From Isoetes taiwanensis (Eukaryota > Streptophyta > Lycopodiopsida > Isoetales > Isoetaceae), in contig JAJEKV010000233.1 in the NCBI GenBank assembly GCA_021234155.1, positions 312,001 through 376,000 of the forward strand: a stretch of DNA of 64,000 nucleotides, written 5' to 3'. This document shows, piece by piece, positions 58,229-64,000 of this stretch. The notes below the pieces were generated by a model. It worked only from the letters and a program-made list of their open reading frames with translations, made no database searches and was not told the origin of the DNA. Position 1 is the stretch's first letter. Every line of letters starts with the position of its first letter. The position numbers were made by a program, and so were the translations under genes.

Positions 58229-59397
58229 TTAAGTATCACATGGGGAATCCTCAACAATGTCCAGATTCTCAGGTGTGCTCTCATCCAGATGGATAATTTT
58301 ATCTTTTTCTGGTTCAGTCTGTTTGATGTTCTTGTTCTCACTCTTTGTGACTTTTGTACCATCCTTTGCAAGTGCAGGGTCAATTGTCAGACGAGGTGGC
58401 ATCCATTGTGTGCCTTTGGCCATCTTGTTGAGTTGCTGATTTTTACCAAACAGAGGCTTCTTAGAGATGCCCTTGTAGTTGCTGTTTGCATTAGCCTTCA
58501 AAAATGATATTGGTTTGACGCTTTTTTCCACAATGTCTGCCATCCGATTGTTCCCAAATTTCACCTTGAGGCTGGCAGTAGGATTCTGTGCCATAGTCAG
58601 TGTCATTTCAATCATGATCTTCCTTACTTCAAGGTAGGAGACATATGCGATGACTGCTGGCTTCAGTACTTTGTTGAGTAATTTAGTGATGTTTACCATT
58701 CTCATGATGGGAGAAGAACCCAAATTTAGTGCTTCCATGGTTAAGAATGAACCACATTCCCTGGTCAAACCATATGATGCCACAATGGCAAGGTGAATTT
58801 TTATTTTTCGAACATGGACATGTGAAATATGGGCAATGGGTGCGCCATACACGTTTCAGATAAAAATGATCCCTTGTTTCATTGGGATATGCCATGTGTC
58901 CTTTTTGCCCAATCTGTATCCCATTATTTCTGATGCAGATCTGATCAAAAGTGGTCATGTCAAAAGGTACATCTACAACAGTCAACTTGAAGGTTTTTTC
59001 AAGTTTTGTGGCTGCAATTTTAGCTGTGTCAATTTCTTCCTTGGTAATACCAGCAAATGCTATCCAGGTATCCAAGTCAAGAGGGGCATATGCACCAAAA
59101 TTTTGGCTTCTCCACAAAGCGTGAGAATATCCAGCTCCAAGGCATTCAACCATTTGCTCAGTTATAATAGGAAAACAGGAAGAATTACCAAGAGTGAGGT
59201 TGGGTAATTCTTCGAATGATGTTGTGGAGTTGTCTTCTTCCCCTACATGGGTGCTATCACCTTTACTGATGTCACTATTAGTGGATTGATAATCAAACTC
59301 AGAAAGGTCCAGATCTGAAAAGAGACATTCTTGATTAACTTCAATCATAGTATTGGGACTGCTTTTGGTGCTTTTGTCTTCAACTTCAAATGTAAGG
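58229..59397 (-). pseudogene. first ORF of the Penelope-like element, Cys-rich, frameshifted
   Basis: Minus strand. The frame from about 59397 (MIEVNQECLFSDLDLSEFDY near 59345) is acidic, then contains WIAFAGITKEEIDTAKIAAT and, near its end, a Cys/His cluster (THCPYFTCPC, CHCG, W, NHG) recalling FLYWCH/WRKY-type zinc fingers. Near 58690 it shifts by one frame into ITKLLNKVLKPAVIAYVSYL and MADIVEKSVKPISFLKANAN, and ends in a Glu/Lys-rich tail at 58229. Position and strand suggest that it is the upstream ORF of the RT element. The 5' end is interrupted by a retroposon tail at 59397. Family not identified. Confidence 0.5.
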
Positions 59398-61640
59398 AAG
59401 GAAGGAAGGAAGTTACTTTTATCGTCCACGGAGACCAATCGGTCTATGGGACCCAATACAAAAACGCAGCAAGCGGATTACTGCCCGGATTAAAAAACCC
59501 CCGCCCCGAAGGGTTTTCGAGGGAAAAACCGTGGCAGCAATCAGCCTGCTGACAAACTGTGCTAATCATATAAAATGCAGAAACATCCCAATATATACAG
59601 TCATGCACCACCCCCGTAGTGCCTAGTCAGCGGACAGCCAGACGGGGGCAAAGGTGACCTCGCAGGTCCAGTACCTCCTGGATGTATGACCCGGTGGCAC
59701 GTCACCGCGGTGTGTTCATCGGCAAATGCAAGGGCACGCCCGGGCCATTACTAAGGGAGGCGTGTCGGCGGTCGACCGAGCGCCGGGCAACTCGGAAAGT
59801 GTGAGACTCATCCTCAACGGCACCGGCTTTTGGAGTAAAGCCCGGCCAGAGCTCTGTCCCCTGGCGGGGCTCCCAATCCACCGCCCGTCTCGATCGCGAA
59901 GATGGTGGGCACCGTGCCCGAATGGAGGCAATGAGCTGCGCTTTTTCGGGGGCATTTGGGAACGCAGGTAGAGGCTGTGGGCCCGGGCTAACACGGGGTT
60001 GATGTGCTCCTTGTAATGGGCCATTTTGACCTGCTCTAGAGCAATGGGGTCCCGAGCTTGCCAAGGAAACAAGCATCTAGGTACTCCGCCAGTCGCCACG
60101 ACGGCCCATTGCGCCCGGTGTTTATGCGCATCATCGTGCTCCCGCGTTCCATCTGGCGAACCAGCGATCTCTCTTACCCCTCCAGCGGGCCCTAAGCATT
60201 GCGGACTCTCATGGCCCACGGTGTAAAGCCGGTCGCGGGGCCGAGCATCACCATAGTAACCACTTTCGAAAATAGGCGATGTGTCTATCAAGGGCTGCCG
60301 GCTGAAAAAAAGAATCGATTTCTGCGTGAGAATCTGATAGGGGTGAAGGTTTCACCCAAAGTGCGTGCCAAAATGTATACGCACCTGCTCCAAAGTCATT
60401 CCAGGTCGTCAAAGGGCGGCCGGGCTAAACTCGACCCGTCTGAAGAAGGCCGGGCTCGACCGGTGCGAGGAGCAGAGATGTTGATGGCCCCAATCATATA
60501 GCTACGCACGGTGGCTGTTGTTACGCATTGCATAAAAGCGCTTTCCGGCTTTGTCACCATAGCCGGATAGGCGCTCTCCCAGGCGAGGAGGGAACTCCAC
60601 CCTAGGTACTTGTAGGTGGGCGTGGCGCCCACGAGCCGCCCCCCGATATGTGAGTCACGGGAGAGGCATGGGGTGGCGTGAAGGATATGAGAACCACCCG
60701 GGTCTTGGCGGATTGACGCGCATGCAGAGCGACAAAATGTGTCTAGGGCATCCAGGTGAGACTGCATATCTTCTGGGGTGTGGGCCAGCAGGCCAACATC
60801 GTCCGCATAGATGAGCTGGCGGATGACCTGGTGCAAAAGATGTATGCCATCCCCCCCATGCTCAGTAAGCCAGGGCTCTAACTGATCAATGTAGAGGCCA
60901 AAAAGTGTCGGCGAGAGGGGGCAACCCTGCCGGACCCCGATACTACTGGTAAATGCTTGGCCCGCCGGCGCATCCCGCCAAAAACAACTCTCATACAACC
61001 CGCCAGTATATGGCATTACGCACGCGCAAAGCGGAAGCTCCAGTTGACGCAGTCTAGCCCACAACTTTTCCCGGGGGACCGTATCAAAAGCCTTTGCGAA
61101 GTCCACAAAGCAGCAATACAAGTCCAGCCGGTGATTCCGGCTGTCTTCAATCAGTGCCCGCAGCGTAAAGATATGGTCAATCGTTGAGTGGCGGGGTCGA
61201 AAGCCCGCTCGCGGTGAGGGGCTTCGCACATCCGCGCCCGCCCGCCGGTCAAGCGCCTTCGAGAATGCCGCCCAGCGGTTGGCAAATATCGAATCGACCA
61301 TGATCGTCCGGTGAATTGGCGGACGGTGTGGGTCGCCAGCTTTGTGAATGGGAACAACCTCGCTTTGTGGTCCATTGTCGGGGAAATCCTCCCGCAATGC
61401 TGTTGAAGCGGGGTAGTGAGGACCGGCACAAGCGGCTGCCACGCCTAACTTGAGTAACTTCCTACCAAGATACCATCGAGGTCAGCTGCCTTCCCATTAG
61501 CTAGCCGTTGCAGGCCCTCCTCAACATCCTCATCCACGAGAACCAATGGGGGGCCATCCTGTGGGGGTATGGGCGTACGCGTCCCTGGCGGGTCATAGAG
61601 CTGCTGCAAGTACTGTTCCCACTGCCCGGGTGTGATGGGG
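59397..61640 (-). mobile_element. GC-rich non-LTR retrotransposon (LINE) with (TTCC)n tail
   Basis: Minus strand, markedly richer in G+C than its neighbours. ITPGQWEQYLQQLYDPPG and LQRLANGKAADLDGI (61445-61640) precede the RT frame 61442-60396, with a frame slip between them. RT motifs: SEVVPIHKAGDPHRPP, LYCCFVDFAKAFDTVPREKL, SIGVRQGCPLSPTLFGLYID and RQLIYADDVGLLAHTPED, with YLGW further on. A degraded C-terminal region continues to about 59700. The 3' end is probably CGTGGACGATAAAAGTAAC followed by TTCC repeats at 59397-59415 (plus coordinates). 5'-truncated and without endonuclease. Clade undetermined. It sits inside the Penelope-like element. Confidence 0.75.
60396..61442 (-). pseudogene. 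LINE reverse transcriptase frame
   Basis: This 348-codon frame holds the palm: CCFVDFAKAFDTVP (motif A), GVRQGCPLSPTLFGLYID (motif B) and IYADDVGLLA (motif C). The active-site Asp pair is intact. Upstream, one shift separates it from the thumb-proximal start GQWEQYLQQLYD. Downstream, the frame at 60291-59716 is on the same strand but unrecognisable. Enzyme core without a complete ORF. Confidence 0.85.
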
Positions 61641-61786
61641 AATGATATCATTGACCTTTTCAAGAATAGATAGGCCAGTAACAAATATTCGGGCTGTTTC
61701 ATCCTCAAGGCATGTTCTCTTGTAGAGAATGGTGCCAATATCCTTGTATATAGCATTGATGTACTCCTTGCATTTGTTATACTCTT
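61641..61786 (-). pseudogene. fragment possibly of the Penelope-like first ORF
   Basis: Minus-strand peptide EYNKCKEYINAIYKDIGTIL and TARIFVTGLSILEKVNDI lies between the poly(A) end of the L1-type LINE (61787) and the 5' end of the GC-rich LINE (~61640). Its base composition matches the Penelope-like ORFs, not the LINE. It may be the 5' part of the ORF continued at 59397. Homology not verified. Confidence 0.35.
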
Positions 61787-64000
61787 TTTTTTTTTAATTG
61801 AAGTCGGTATATGTATATTAAAGTATAAGTAAAGAAAAGTACATGGAAAAAACTTTTTACAGGGAAGTTTAACCCGAAAAAAGATAGGAGGGCAAGAATC
61901 CCTCCTATCTATTAAAAGTCAAGAACTATTTGAGGAATATAGAAAGCTATAAGTCTATAAATAGTTACTGTGTAGGATATTTTTATGCATCCGATAAGGG
62001 TTCTCTGTTTAGAAGCTCGATCTCAGGTTTAGATTAGTAACTTTCCTTCCTTTTCCTCTGACCTCTGTCTTTGAGGGTACGAGAACATACAGGGCGATTA
62101 CCCTCGCTTTGGCTACATTGTATCTCCCCTTTGCATCTTTGGCTTTCGGATCAACTCCCGTCGATATTGTAATTTTGATCACGCGAAGTCGCACAAACAA
62201 GGTTCTTCATGATCAAGTGTCTTCTTGGGTGAGCCAAAGAGCTTGGTCCACTTCCTATTTGCCTCAGATTTATTTTCTTCCACTTAATTCTCCTCATCAT
62301 CACGAACATTAATCCCGCATATAAAAGCCCATTAGTTTGATAGACTTTCAATAATCCGGTCAACATCATATTTGATCGCCTTATTATTCCCTCAGGGTTA
62401 ATAATTTCATAGTTGAAGACAAATTCATTTCTCCTTTCCGGATCCTCCACGAAGGATGTAGACTCTCCAATCTGTTGGATTGATTTGGGAGAAAAAAATC
62501 CGAGGGAGCTAAAGAGAGAGAAGATTATCCCGGATAAGTCGAAGCTAGATCGAGAATCCATTACGCCCAAATGCATTTCTCGAATAAATGGTCCTCATCT
62601 TCACAATTGGCCATACATCGATGCAAATATCCGAAGTGCGCCATATGAAGTCGTGTGTCTTTTTGTTTGTGGCGATTATACGTGCGAGTTGCCACATGAA
62701 AGACTTGATTTTTAGGATAGATAGGGCTGGACCACATGAAGGTAAGATTCACGATACATCTGTCTTGGTGCATCAGCCATTTCCTATGAATGGTTATTTC
62801 TCGATCCCTCATGAGATACTTATAAGCCTTCCTGACTGTATAATTCAGCAACCCATTGTGATTCCAATTAATTCCATCAATGGACCAAGCACCATAAGTC
62901 AAAGTGGTACAAATGTTATTGTACAAAAGCTTACAGTCTTCTCCTTCATTAGCTAAAGGAGAGTCTTCAAATGGAATCAGCCCCTGGTCATTGAACATAT
63001 CATGCACATAAATGATCCCTTTAAGGCTCCATTTCTTAACCTGATCAGGAAAATGACATGCTAAGCAAAGGTTCCCATTATTTGTGATCAAGGCCGGATT
63101 CGAGGAAGATGGTCCGATCCATCGATAAACCTTCCTTCCAAGTGTACATACTCCTAACTTGACTCCATGCTTTAATCCATTTCTTTAAAATACACGAGTA
63201 GAGTTAGGGACAAAGAAAAGGAAAATGAATAGAGTAAGGAAGATGCATTTTCATCTGTCTCCAGCCAAAGGGGTGGCACTTATTAATATAGTGTTGGATG
63301 ATAATCAAGATGGGGTGTCTGATAAGGCTATAGGCAGCTTTATAGAAATACTTGGCCATAAGAGCTATCCCCTGCTTCTCTATGTTAATGACTCCTAGAC
63401 CCCCATCTTTCTTTTTCTTGCAACACTCTGTCATGGACACAGGTGTCCAACATTTTCTGTTTTGACTGAAGAGATAAACCTACCAATTATACTCGAAGCT
63501 TAGGCGAGACTTTCTTGGGAGCAAGGATAAGAAGATTGGTAAACATGAGAGGCAGATATAACAAAATTAGCTATGATAGCCCTACCATTTTTAGAGAGAT
63601 ATTTAGAGTTCAGGCTATCAACTTTCCTTTGAAACTTATCAATTATACCCTCCCAGATATCAGAGGGGCTGCTCCTAATGGCAAAGGGAATACCAAGAAT
63701 CTTCGACTTGAGAGTGGGGGGATCATACTTACAGTCCAGGAGGGCAGCTGTTTGCTCTCCCTTTACCTGATTTCTTGCCATCACCCTTGACTTGGTTCGA
63801 TTGATCCTGCATCCCGAGGCAGCTCCAAATTCATCCAGTATAGTTTGAGTATTTAGAATTGACCTTTCATCCATAGAGACCATGAGAAAAGTATCGTCTG
63901 CAAAGTGTCCATTTAGTATTTGATCTGTAATATTGTTGTCAGGTAAAGATAGCCCTTGGATCGCATTAGTACTCTTGGCCTCCTCAAGTCTGCTATGCAA
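61787..64000 (-). mobile_element. L1-type LINE, RT to zf-RVT, poly(A), runs off the window
   Basis: A poly-T at 61787-61798 is its poly(A) tail. On the minus strand, from the right edge: GLSLPDNNITDQILNGHFADD with TFLMVSMDE (RT motif C as FADD), FGAASGCRINRTKSRVM, LGIPFAIR, KYLSKNGRAII (63500-64000). Then KKKKDGGLGVINIEKQGIAL and AKYFYKAAYSL (63204-63440), and the zinc-binding region TYNRHKQKDTRLHMAHFGYL with C-N-C-DEDHLFEKC (62561-63091). A final frame (62576-62151) follows. Frame breaks at about 63490, 63200 and 62570 show that it is degraded. The upstream part lies outside the window. Confidence 0.85.

Overview
This is nuclear DNA from a plant with a large, repeat-rich genome. Green-lineage identity rests on a TIC22-like chloroplast import gene with eight clean exons (6369-8269 -), a CP12 Calvin-cycle regulator fragment (12421 +), a cytosolic malate dehydrogenase relic and a POGLUT-like GT90 pseudogene with plant-style introns. 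A Replitron-like HUH transposase relic, a Penelope-like reverse transcriptase and a TIR transposon carrying an FCP1/NIF-type HAD gene point to a non-seed land plant such as a fern, but I cannot name the species. Only the TIC22-like gene looks intact; nearly everything else is transposable elements in various states of decay.

Layout. 0.4-5 kb: a psq-type helix-turn-helix relic, a broken PIF/Harbinger transposase and a broken Replitron-like Rep/HUH transposase. 6.4-8.8 kb: the TIC22-like gene, with a tandemly duplicated 5' flank. One duplicate carries a small retroposon and the other is the empty site. 11-13 kb: MDH relic, a small two-exon ORF, and CP12 cut off next to a 147-bp palindrome. 13-19 kb: a hAT-type MITE (perfect 8-bp TSD), an LRR-protein fragment, a MULE-type MITE (9-bp TSD) and a third MITE. 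19-26 kb: L1-type LINE fragments (one with a perfect 15-bp TSD), a long (TATC)n tract that is a retroposon tail, and a foldback element. 28-30.6 kb: GT90 pseudogene split by a MITE. 30.6-37.5 kb: pyrimidine-rich DNA bounded by promoter-like repeat cassettes, with a tRNA-derived SINE inside. 38.4-38.8 kb: a Foldback-type inverted array of short repeats. 40.8-51.5 kb: a ~432-bp satellite with tRNA-like boxes, split by a 7.6-kb TIR transposon (42238-49821). 55-64 kb: Penelope-like element, a GC-rich LINE and an L1-type LINE, all on the minus strand and apparently nested.

Two threads join the window. First, one retroposon 3' end (core resembling GGTCCCAT..CC..TTGGTCT..CGTGGACG-TAAAA) occurs at least seven times, each time followed by a different microsatellite (TTCC, TTCTA, TATC, TTATC or ATCT). 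One copy ends the GC-rich LINE and another ends a tRNA-derived SINE, so this looks like a LINE/SINE partnership that also seeds microsatellites. Second, the 7.6-kb transposon encodes a DDE-like transposase on one strand and a HAD-phosphatase cargo gene on the other. Its insertion into a tandem satellite leaves clear empty-site controls in neighbouring units.
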